A stretch of DNA of 64,000 bases, from assembly GCF_008065115.1 (NCBI RefSeq), contig NZ_CP042913.1, positions 3,569,658 to 3,633,657 on the forward strand. Reading direction: 5' to 3'. The stretch comes from Bythopirellula goksoeyrii (GTDB lineage: Bacteria; Planctomycetota; Planctomycetia; Pirellulales; Lacipirellulaceae). Positions 1-7,396 of the stretch are shown one piece after another. Numbering within the stretch: the stretch's first letter is position 1; each line of letters opens with the position of its first letter. A program made the translations under genes and the position numbers. Under the pieces are notes generated by a model that was given only the letters and a program-made list of their open reading frames with translations, was not told where the DNA came from and searched no databases.

Positions 1-452
1 CCAGTATTGCAACTTCGCTTGTTGGAGGAGTAATCATGGCGGGTTTCTTGGTGGGAGGAGTCTGCTTCCACACGTACGGTCTGACACTAATCTCTCGCAG
101 CGAAGCAGGTTCGCTTAAACATATCGAACTAACTACAGGTATCGGAGTGGTCATTGCGGGCCTTGCATGGATTGCAGCTTTGCCGTTCACAATTGGGGAT
201 TTAGGAATTCCAGTTGTCGCATGGTTTGGGGTTTGTATTTTGCTGCTAATCATTGAACTCTTGCTCGCACGTCAACTGTTGACCAATCCGAGTCAAAGTT
301 GCATTCGTCAAACTGTCGGGACACTGATCTTGATGTTTATCCCTTTAGATGCGGCGGCAAGTGCATTGGCGGCAGGGTGGTCAGCGGGATTCTGTGTTTT
401 ATTGCTACTCCTGCCGGTTCGCTTGCTTAGCCGTTGGACTGGTCAGACTTGA
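1..452 (+). CDS. EboC-like UbiA-family prenyltransferase, C-terminal part (5' end outside window)
   Basis: The frame is open to the left edge, so this is the C-terminal part (about 150 residues) of a longer protein and not a gene starting at the ATG at 36. It is a chain of hydrophobic helices with the sequence GLTLISRSEA in the first loop and IPLDAAASALAAG near the end. Both resemble the C-terminal half of UbiA-type integral-membrane prenyltransferases of the EboC group. UbiA enzymes transfer prenyl groups to acceptors in the membrane; the true substrate of EboC is not settled. The Asp-rich catalytic loops lie upstream of the window. The gene is followed after 50 bp by a TIM-barrel gene and an EboF-like gene in the same direction, which supports the ebo assignment. 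Family placement comes from recognised motifs; the pathway role is inferred. Confidence 0.6.
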   Translation, partial: SIATSLVGGVIMAGFLVGGVCFHTYGLTLISRSEAGSLKHIELTTGIGVVIAGLAWIAALPFTIGDLGIPVVAWFGVCILLLIIELLLARQLLTNPSQSCIRQTVGTLILMFIPLDAAASALAAGWSAGFCVLLLLLPVRLLSRWTGQT

Positions 453-502
453 GTGTACAATCGACTCGGTGAGATGAGAGAACACGGGCGGAGATTCTCA
501 GA

Positions 503-1342
503 ATGTACCTTGGATACAACACAAATGGATTGGCACACCATAGCTTGCCTGCGGCAATCGAACTGTTAGCAGAGATTGGGTACCGGAGTGTGGCCATCAC
601 GCTGGATCATGCCGCACTGAATCCCTACGATCCCCATTTTGAATCCGAACTCCGTGAGATAAGCGACTTGCTGGTAGAACACAACTTGCGATCGACGATC
701 GAAACAGGGGCCCGATTCCTCTTAGATCCTCGTCATAAGCATCAACCGACGTTGCTTTGCTCGAAAGGGGAGGGGAGACCACTACGTGTTGAATTCTTGC
801 GCCATGCGGTCGATATTGCAGCAGCGCTCCGAAGCGACTGCGTCTCGCTTTGGTCGGGTGTATTGCCTGTGGGAGACACTGCGGCGGACGGCATGGCACA
901 TCTGGCGGAGAGTTTGCATCCGGTACTCGACTATGCAGGACGGCATGGAGTGCGGCTAGGGTTTGAACCAGAGCCTGATATGTTGATCGACAGGATGGAC
1001 CGATATGCAGAGCTTCTCACCTTGATTGATTCGCCGTTCATGAAGCTCACCCTCGACGTAGGGCATGTCCATTGCCTGGAAGAGAACTCCATTCCAGATG
1101 TCATTGCTGAGTGGCACGAGCGAATCGTCAATATACACATCGAAGACATGCACCGTGGAGTGCATGAGCACCTGATGTTTGGCGAGGGTGAAATAGATTT
1201 CCCGTCGGTTGTCGCCGCATTAAAGGAAGTTGAGTATGATGGCCCCCTGCATGTGGAACTGAGTCGCCATAGCCATCTGGGCCCTACTGCCGCAAGACAA
1301 GCGTATGATTTCCTCAACCCCCTGATCGATAACCATGCCTGA
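503..1342 (+). CDS. sugar-phosphate isomerase/epimerase-like TIM barrel, EboE-like
   Basis: 279 residues, the usual size for xylose-isomerase-like TIM barrels (AP endonuclease 2 fold). Visible metal-site motifs are GFEPEPDML (around residue 155), LTLDVGHVHC (around 190), VNIHIEDM (around 212) and FGEGEIDF (around 230); together they supply the Glu/Asp/His ligands typical of the fold. The EPEP motif recalls EboE proteins, but this one is shorter than the cyanobacterial EboE I know. The start has a GGAG about nine bases upstream. The stop overlaps the next start by 8 bp, so the two genes are probably translationally coupled. The substrate is unknown; the ebo role is inferred from neighbours. 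Confidence 0.65.
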   Translation: MYLGYNTNGLAHHSLPAAIELLAEIGYRSVAITLDHAALNPYDPHFESELREISDLLVEHNLRSTIETGARFLLDPRHKHQPTLLCSKGEGRPLRVEFLRHAVDIAAALRSDCVSLWSGVLPVGDTAADGMAHLAESLHPVLDYAGRHGVRLGFEPEPDMLIDRMDRYAELLTLIDSPFMKLTLDVGHVHCLEENSIPDVIAEWHERIVNIHIEDMHRGVHEHLMFGEGEIDFPSVVAALKEVEYDGPLHVELSRHSHLGPTAARQAYDFLNPLIDNHA

Positions 1343-2660
1343 ATACGTCGTTTTACTTTCCGTGCCGGGTCTACGTAGAAAAGACTTAGAACACATGCCT
1401 CGCCTTCGCGCACTCACCGAGGGTGGAGATTGTGCAGAATTGGTGCCGAGTTTCCCCGGGGTAACATGCTGTGTCCAAGCGAATATGACGACAGGCCTGC
1501 CGCCGAATGAACATGGCGTAGTGGCCAATGGCTTCTATTTTCGCGACAAAGAAGAATGTGAAATGTGGATTGCGCCCAATAGCTGTATTCAGCGGCCACA
1601 ACTCTGGGACATCATGCATGGGCACGACTCGCGACTTACAGCGGCAGCTTGGTTTCCGCTGCACAGCGTTGGCTGTGGTGCCGACGTCGTTTGCTGGCCG
1701 GCGCCGAAACATAATCCCGATGGGAGCGAATCCCTCTGGTGCTATTCCAAGCCCGAGCCGCTTTATACAGAGCTACTGGAAAGACATGGGCATTTTCCTC
1801 TACAGCACTTTTGGGGGCCTTTTGCTAACATTAAATCAACCCAGTGGGTTGTCACCACGGCAATCGAGGCCGCCGAGAAGTTTCGACCAAACTTGTTTTA
1901 TGCCTATCTCGCGCATCTGGACTATGCGGCTCAGAAAGAAGGCCCTGACAGCCCGGCCGCGGTGCGAGCATTGGGCGATTTGGATTCCGAGATCGGTCGG
2001 CTTGACGAAGGGTTTGCAAGAGCCTATCAGGGGAGTGAGCCGCTGTGGCTGGTGGCTAGCGAATACGTGATCACACCGGTTGAGCACGTGTCCTATCCCA
2101 ATCGAATGCTGAGGGAGGCAGGTCTCCTCACAGTTGGGCTCGAAGAAGGCCGCGAGCAGCTCGACTTTGGGGCAAGTAGGGCATGGGCTTTGGTCGATCA
2201 TCAGTTTTCGCATGTATTTGTTAAGGATCATGATCCGCAGGTCTGCCGCAAGGTGTTTGATCTGCTGAGCAATTGCGATGGCATTGCCGACGTGCTAAGC
2301 CATGATGAGCTAGAGAAAGTTGATCTTAAACATCCGCTCTCTGGTGATCTGGTAGTCATCTCCGAACCAAACAGTTGGCAAGCATACTATTGGTGGCTGG
2401 ACGATTGTCTTGCACCAGGTTTTGCTCGCGCGGTCGATATTCACCGCAAACCGGGTTACGATCCTGTCGAAATGTTTTGGGATCCCAATGCCAAAGGTAT
2501 CCCTCTGGACGCGAGCCTAGTAAAGGGCAGCCATGGTGCGCCGGCAAAAACTGCCGAGCAGCGAGGGGTGTTGCTTTCGTCTCAACGAGGCGTTTTCGTC
2601 GAACGACCTCTGGCAGATACCGACGTGGCAGACGTCGTTCTGCGTCAATTTGGCATCTAA
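1335..2660 (+). CDS. alkaline-phosphatase-superfamily nucleotide pyrophosphatase/phosphodiesterase, EboF-like
   Basis: 441 residues with the overall plan of nucleotide pyrophosphatase/phosphodiesterases: an N-terminal VVLLSVPGLRR strand, the nucleophile segment SFPGVTCCVQANMTTG (around residues 40-55, the Thr being the likely nucleophile), YLAHLDYAAQ (around 193), SEYVITPVEHVSYPNR (around 237) and a late SHGAPA (around 397). The first strand normally ends in an Asp-Gly metal ligand; here the Asp is Pro, so one metal ligand is missing or supplied elsewhere. I recall the same loss in some ebo-associated members, so this may be a family trait. It overlaps the TIM-barrel gene by 8 bp. No signal peptide is seen, so it is probably cytoplasmic. 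Superfamily call is firm; activity and EboF role are inferred. Confidence 0.7.
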   Translation: MPEYVVLLSVPGLRRKDLEHMPRLRALTEGGDCAELVPSFPGVTCCVQANMTTGLPPNEHGVVANGFYFRDKEECEMWIAPNSCIQRPQLWDIMHGHDSRLTAAAWFPLHSVGCGADVVCWPAPKHNPDGSESLWCYSKPEPLYTELLERHGHFPLQHFWGPFANIKSTQWVVTTAIEAAEKFRPNLFYAYLAHLDYAAQKEGPDSPAAVRALGDLDSEIGRLDEGFARAYQGSEPLWLVASEYVITPVEHVSYPNRMLREAGLLTVGLEEGREQLDFGASRAWALVDHQFSHVFVKDHDPQVCRKVFDLLSNCDGIADVLSHDELEKVDLKHPLSGDLVVISEPNSWQAYYWWLDDCLAPGFARAVDIHRKPGYDPVEMFWDPNAKGIPLDASLVKGSHGAPAKTAEQRGVLLSSQRGVFVERPLADTDVADVVLRQFGI

Positions 2661-2821
2661 GCTAGCACTGCATGGCTAAGCCTTGCGGATTGGGAAAGCT
2701 ATTTCAGCTGTGCTGCTTGGACCGAATCTTCACTCGGCACCCTTCCGATACCTCTAAACAGAAGTGCTTCCCCACAGCGCTCTGATAAAGACCCCTTCTT
2801 GACCCTCGCCGGGATCCTGCC

Positions 2822-3883
2822 ATGAAACACACACTTGTTTGCTCGATTTGTTTTGCCTTGTTGCTCTCTTCTTCTGCTCTGGCGGCACGACCCGTTGTGC
2901 CAGGTACGGGAGCGCGAATCGACTATGTTGGAGACGATTTCGAAGACACTGAGTGGAGCTTTGTCCACAGGTTTCCAAAAAGTTCCCGCGAGCAAGATCA
3001 ACAATTACGCTCGCCAACTGGTTATTCGACGAATGGTCGGTGGGTGGAAGGCCCAGAACGAGGACAGCCAGATCACATGCAGATCGTGCCGACTCCGACA
3101 GGTGGTCTTCCAGGTAGCAAGCATGCACTTTTGTTGCGCACTTTGAATTCCGGCATCCCGGGTTACAACACCTTCGAGACAGAGCAAGACGACTTTGTCG
3201 CGAATAGTCTGGCCCGAATCGGTGGGGTTCCCGTAAGTGAGATTCCCAGTGCAGTTGCTCGAATCTATTTGCCACCAGTTGACGAGTGGGAAAATCGTAC
3301 CGGACCCCATTTTGGCTTCCGTTTGAGCACTCAGACCACAACGACTGAGACAAAGCGAGCAGGGCTGTTCGGATCGCGTACCGTCACTGAGGCAGAACCC
3401 TATTGGCCCGGTCTGTGGATTCATTTTCGCAGCGAAGGAAGCAAAGGAGCTAAAGAGGATTCCGCCTTCTTGACCTACCGCGGTGATACGCGTGGCAACG
3501 ATGTGCGATGCAAGGAGATTCCCGTGGAAGAGTTTGGCTGGTGGACTATGGGCATGTCGGTGACACCCGATGGTATGATTCATTACTATGCCAAACCAGG
3601 CGTTGAAGACCTTACTCAGGCAGATTATATCACGTCGCAATTCCCCTACGGATTCTCTGCACAGCGATTCCGCACGTTCTTTTTCAATTCGTGCAATCGC
3701 AGTGATGGCAAGACCTGGTCGACACCTTTCTTGATCGATGATCCTGCCTTGTACGTGGTGAATTCGTCGCGGATTGAGAATCTTGTGGAGCGGAAGATCC
3801 AACGCGACATCCGCAATGCTGAGCGTCGCGCCAAGATGAAAGAGCAGACTGCCAATCGGTCGAATAAATCTTCGAATCGGTAG
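2822..3883 (+). CDS. secreted protein of unknown function
   Basis: 353 residues with a clear Sec signal peptide (residues 1-21, cleavage after LAA). The mature part has no motif I can name. It begins with a YVGDDFEDTEWSFVHRFP segment, is rich in aromatic residues and glycine, and reads like a beta-sandwich or lectin-like exported domain. The last 40 residues are charged (many Arg, Lys and Glu) and probably helical. It sits alone between the plus-strand ebo-like genes and the minus-strand TatD gene, convergent with the latter and about 160 bp after the former. I infer an exported, possibly cell-surface protein and assign no function. Confidence 0.7.
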   Translation: MKHTLVCSICFALLLSSSALAARPVVPGTGARIDYVGDDFEDTEWSFVHRFPKSSREQDQQLRSPTGYSTNGRWVEGPERGQPDHMQIVPTPTGGLPGSKHALLLRTLNSGIPGYNTFETEQDDFVANSLARIGGVPVSEIPSAVARIYLPPVDEWENRTGPHFGFRLSTQTTTTETKRAGLFGSRTVTEAEPYWPGLWIHFRSEGSKGAKEDSAFLTYRGDTRGNDVRCKEIPVEEFGWWTMGMSVTPDGMIHYYAKPGVEDLTQADYITSQFPYGFSAQRFRTFFFNSCNRSDGKTWSTPFLIDDPALYVVNSSRIENLVERKIQRDIRNAERRAKMKEQTANRSNKSSNR

Positions 3884-3925
3884 TTAAGAACCGAGGACTT
3901 CCCCGGACGGCTACCACAAGTAATA

Positions 3926-4738
3926 TCAGCAGGGTGGTTTGAAATCGAAACCGCGGCTTTGGCCGAAGAAATTGACTGGGTTGTCGTAGACGATCCTACG
4001 AATGAGCTCCTCGCTATGACCGCGGCGCCGCATTTCTAAAATAAAGTCGGGGACTGCGGTCGGTTTGGACGGGCCCCAGTCCCCGGCAGAGTTTACCAAG
4101 AGTCGTTCGGGACCGTAGATTTCGACCATGTCCACAGCTCGGGCCGGTGTGCATTTGCTTACCGGGTAGAGCGTCATCCCCGCCCAAAAGCCGTTTTCCA
4201 GCACGGGGCGGATCGTATGTTCTTCGACATGATCGACTAGCACACGCTGCCGATTGATGCGACTATCCCCCATGAGCATGTCCAGAATCATGCGGGTACC
4301 TTGATACTTGTCTTCCAGATGAGGCGTATGGATCAGGATCTGCTCATCGGTCCTCATGGCTAGATCGATGTGCTCTAGAAACACGACTGCTTCGTTGCGG
4401 GTGTTTTTATTCAGTCCGATCTCTCCAATACCTAGCACGCCTGGAGAATCGAGAAACTTGGGGATCATGGCGATCACTTCGCGTGAGAGTTCAACATTTT
4501 CGGCTTCTTTCGCATTGATGCATAGCCAAGTGAAATGCTGAATGCCGTAGCTGGCTGCTCGGCAGGATTCGAAATCCGTAAGCTGGCGAAAATAATCGCG
4601 AAAACCGTCGACGCTACCTCGATCGTACCCTGCCCAAAAGGCGGGTTCACTCAGGGCAATGCATCCCATTTTGGCAAGCGTTTCGTAGTCGTCCGTGGTT
4701 CGGGAAACCATGTGAATATGGGGATCGATGTAGTACAC
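3926..4738 (-). CDS. TatD-family metal-dependent hydrolase, EboB-like
   Basis: 270 residues of amidohydrolase-type TIM barrel. The metal site is complete by eye: DPHIHM at the N-terminus (His7 and His9), GEIGLNKNT (Glu about residue 103), LIHTPHLEDKYQG (His about 137), VDHVEEH (His about 167) and NSAGDWGPSKP (Asp about 218). TatD proteins are usually nucleases or related hydrolases; the EboB subgroup belongs to the ebo cluster, which in cyanobacteria is needed to move a scytonemin precursor to the periplasm. A UbiA-type, a TIM-barrel and a phosphodiesterase gene of ebo type lie 1.3 kb away on the other strand, so the cluster is present but split. It lies 51 bp after the small gene at 4790-5053, probably cotranscribed. 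Confidence 0.75.
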   Translation of the reverse strand: MYYIDPHIHMVSRTTDDYETLAKMGCIALSEPAFWAGYDRGSVDGFRDYFRQLTDFESCRAASYGIQHFTWLCINAKEAENVELSREVIAMIPKFLDSPGVLGIGEIGLNKNTRNEAVVFLEHIDLAMRTDEQILIHTPHLEDKYQGTRMILDMLMGDSRINRQRVLVDHVEEHTIRPVLENGFWAGMTLYPVSKCTPARAVDMVEIYGPERLLVNSAGDWGPSKPTAVPDFILEMRRRGHSEELIRRIVYDNPVNFFGQSRGFDFKPPC

Positions 4739-4789
4739 GCTGCTTCTTATGGGGAGAGTTAGGAATCGGTTGATTGGACTGAGAATTGT

Positions 4790-5053
4790 CTAACGCTTGG
4801 GCATGTGTAGCGTATCAGACCAGTTTTCATCGTAGGGGCGGCTAAACAACAATTGGATTCGCGCTGCTCGGTCGCTTTGATCGTCCAAAAGCATTTCCAG
4901 AGCTGATCGAAGCTGTTTCACACGTGGGTCGCTCGATAGCCGCTCATCGCCTCGGGCAACACGATCCAGAGTCGCGGCGATTTCGAGGATTTTCGCTCGG
5001 GTGGGAAGGTATTCCTGCTCCAAGAGAGTCTCGGCTGACATATTCTCAGGCAT
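4790..5053 (-). CDS. small acidic helical protein, unknown function
   Basis: 87 residues, strongly helical and charged, without Cys or membrane segments. The pattern (EYLPTRAKILEIAATLDRV, then RVKQLRSALEMLLDD) suggests a small helical bundle. It precedes the TatD/EboB-like gene by 51 bp on the same strand and is probably its operon partner. EboA is normally more than twice this length, so I do not call it EboA. No function is assigned. Confidence 0.6.
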   Translation of the reverse strand: MPENMSAETLLEQEYLPTRAKILEIAATLDRVARGDERLSSDPRVKQLRSALEMLLDDQSDRAARIQLLFSRPYDENWSDTLHMPKR

Positions 5054-5333
5054 TTAGAAGTTATTCCTGCACGTTTAAAGACCTATAAGGAGTGACGAAT
5101 TTCCTGTGCCAGCGGCAGCATTATCCGCATCATATCAATTTTGACGGTGTCAGGTGCGATGGCAACCCTTCAGTCTAGCCAAATGAGTTTGGAATAGCTA
5201 TTTTCAGCACCACTTTTTGCTCGGCCCTTCTTCCCGGGCCAGAGTGCAACCTACTCTTTTGTTAGCTAAAACCGTCTCTTGGCACAACTCCGAATACCTC
5301 ACTACGGTTACCACCGCATTGAGAAGAATCGAC

Positions 5334-6944
5334 ATGAAATCCCCTCTTGAATTAACTTTTGAAGTCCTAGCCAACAGTCGCAACGAGTCGGCCAATGAGG
5401 TGCTTCTCACGGCATTTCAATGGGAAAATGGACCGCTGTTTATCGAGTCACTCAAGACGATTCTGGCTCGTCGCAACAAGGAAGCGCATACGGCAGTTCT
5501 GCAGCGCTGGCACGAATTGGGTGAGCCCGAGCGACAATTGATACTTAAGTCGCATAGCAGAATATCGGGGGCCCTTCGTGATGCGATACTGAGTGAGGAT
5601 TCATTGCTGTTCACAAACGCCTGTCAAGTCGTTGAACATATTGAAGATTATGACCTCGTTCCTAACCTGGTAGCTCTCTCCGAACATACAACGAGTCCTC
5701 ACGCCAAAGAGGCCGCTGCTCTCGTACTGCGACTGACGGAAAGGCTGAGCGCACTACTAAAGAAAACTAAAAAGCAAAACGAGACTCGTGATCCGCGCGT
5801 ATATCGCAAGAGCGTCCTCGAATGCCTTAAGCGAAGTTTGGAACGCTATCGCTATCACAAGAGGCCAGAGCTATTGGAAGCGTTTTCGCAGATTTGCGAA
5901 TCCAATGACGAGTTCCTCCTCACGATCCTCGACGACCCGCATCACCCGTGCTTCAAAGACATGTCGCATGCATTTGCGTCAAGCGCCAACTCCGCGGTCA
6001 TCGACTTGCTATTGAAGATGCTTCAAGGCGAAAAGGTTCCGGCAACCATCTTGAGCATCGTCTCCTATCGTACCGACCGCAAATTCATTTGCCGAATGCT
6101 TGAGTATTGCGATCAAGCGAAGTCAACACCTCTCTCTCGAAGTCTCAAGAGGCTGCGGAGCCTTTCGTGGCTTAATGTCCCTTCGAATCGCCTTTCGACG
6201 TTTTGCGAAGCAGACCAAGTACTGTGTGTCCATATGCTCAGCGCTTCTGGCGTTTCCCCGGATGCAGTACTCGATTCACTCGAGGAGCTACTGCTCGCGG
6301 GCGAGCCAGCAGGACGAGCAGCTGCTTGCGAGGCCCTTGCGGAGTTTCCAGGCGACCATACCAATCATTTGATTCTGCAAGCTGTCTACGACACTTCGCC
6401 CCCGGTGCAGGCTGCTGCCACGCGGCAATTGCGAGACCGGCACATACCTGGCACGATGCCGTTGCTTTCAGATCTGCTCGATGGACCCCATGAAGAAGTT
6501 CGCAACGCGGCGCGCGAGGCATTGGCTGAATTCTCCTTCGAGAACTTCGTCAAGAATTACGATAACTTGAGCGAAGAAGCCCGCCAGACTACGGGAAGTT
6601 TTGTGCAAAGAGTCGATGAGGAATATCTCGCGCTGTTGAAGAATGAACTCTCTGCCCAAGGGGTCAAGCCCCGACTACGGGCGATCGAAATCGCACAGCT
6701 CTTGGAGGTGGTACCGTTTGTTGTGGACGACTTGCTAACGCTGCTCACTGACAATGACCACGTTGTACGTGCCGCAGCGGCAGAGGCGCTCAAGTATTGG
6801 CCGGTACCCGAGGTGCAGGCAGCACTTGAGATAGCTGCCCTCGACCGCAGCGGAACCGTGCAGAATGCTGCAAGAAATAGCCTAGCCGTGTTTGGCAGTT
6901 TTGAGCAGCCCACATCACCAGATCTGGTGGAGGCGCGACAATGA
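5334..6944 (+). CDS. HEAT-repeat protein
   Basis: 536 residues from the ATG at 5334. A TTG start at 5217 would add 39 residues of poor composition, so I prefer 5334. The C-terminal half shows repeated HEAT/PBS-lyase-type helical pairs, for example GRAAACEALAEFP, VQAAATRQLRD, VRNAAREALAEFS and VRAAAAEALKYWP, spaced about 30-40 residues. The N-terminal half is helical with less obvious repeats. HEAT solenoids are protein-binding scaffolds; no enzymatic motif is present. The stop overlaps the next start (ATGA), so this protein and the small membrane protein downstream are probably made together. Confidence 0.8.
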   Translation: MKSPLELTFEVLANSRNESANEVLLTAFQWENGPLFIESLKTILARRNKEAHTAVLQRWHELGEPERQLILKSHSRISGALRDAILSEDSLLFTNACQVVEHIEDYDLVPNLVALSEHTTSPHAKEAAALVLRLTERLSALLKKTKKQNETRDPRVYRKSVLECLKRSLERYRYHKRPELLEAFSQICESNDEFLLTILDDPHHPCFKDMSHAFASSANSAVIDLLLKMLQGEKVPATILSIVSYRTDRKFICRMLEYCDQAKSTPLSRSLKRLRSLSWLNVPSNRLSTFCEADQVLCVHMLSASGVSPDAVLDSLEELLLAGEPAGRAAACEALAEFPGDHTNHLILQAVYDTSPPVQAAATRQLRDRHIPGTMPLLSDLLDGPHEEVRNAAREALAEFSFENFVKNYDNLSEEARQTTGSFVQRVDEEYLALLKNELSAQGVKPRLRAIEIAQLLEVVPFVVDDLLTLLTDNDHVVRAAAAEALKYWPVPEVQAALEIAALDRSGTVQNAARNSLAVFGSFEQPTSPDLVEARQ

Positions 6945-7351
6945 TTGAAACACTTGCTACCGTCGGCTTGTTCGCTCAGTTCTCTAAATGGGAGCGCCTT
7001 GGTGATGGTTTCCGCCGGTCAGGTCCGCCTATGGAACTAGCGGACTTTGTCCCGTATGTGGCAGGGCTCTTACTGGTTGTGGGCTTAGTCGCTGCCTTCG
7101 TCGCCTATCGCCGACGAAATGACCTGGAAAGGCCATGTACGGATTCGCAGAAGCTGTTTCGCGAACTCTGTCAGGCCCATCAGTTGGACCAGGGCACTCA
7201 AAAGTTGCTGAGTAAGTTGGCAGTTGCATTTCAATTGGCTCAGCCTGCCGAGGTGTTTGTTTCACCTCGCGTGTTTTCCCCGGATCAATTGCCGGAGCAT
7301 TTGCGAGCCGAAGCCGCTCGAATTGTGGAACTTCGCGAGCGGTTGTTTTAG
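6941..7351 (+). CDS. small single-span membrane protein
   Basis: 136 residues. One transmembrane helix (VPYVAGLLLVVGLVAAFVAY, about residues 39-58) is followed by a basic stop-transfer segment (RRR) and a soluble C-terminal domain of about 75 residues with helical character. The start overlaps the HEAT-protein stop by 4 bp, indicating coupling; it may anchor the HEAT protein or act with it at the membrane. No family was recognised. Confidence 0.65.
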   Translation: MIETLATVGLFAQFSKWERLGDGFRRSGPPMELADFVPYVAGLLLVVGLVAAFVAYRRRNDLERPCTDSQKLFRELCQAHQLDQGTQKLLSKLAVAFQLAQPAEVFVSPRVFSPDQLPEHLRAEAARIVELRERLF

Positions 7352-7361
7352 ATGACCGTCA

Positions 7362-7374
7362 GCCGCGTAGCGGC
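7362..7374. repeat. GTA-loop palindrome between convergent genes
   Basis: A perfect hairpin, GCCGC-GTA-GCGGC, lies in the 45 bp between the small membrane protein gene and the convergent ccsBA. It has no T-run. The same architecture with compensating base changes (GCTGC-GTA-GCAGC) occurs at 54588-54600, suggesting a dispersed REP-like palindrome. It could also help terminate either gene. Confidence 0.5.
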
Positions 7375-7396
7375 ACGTCTCTTGGGTAAGCCTCAA

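Noticed and set aside
4790-5053. Small gene as EboA
   Set aside because: EboA is more than twice this length and no EboA motif is visible.
5217-5333. Longer N-terminus of the HEAT protein starting at TTG 5217
   Set aside because: The extra 39 residues have no conserved character; the ATG at 5334 starts a normal helical N-terminus.
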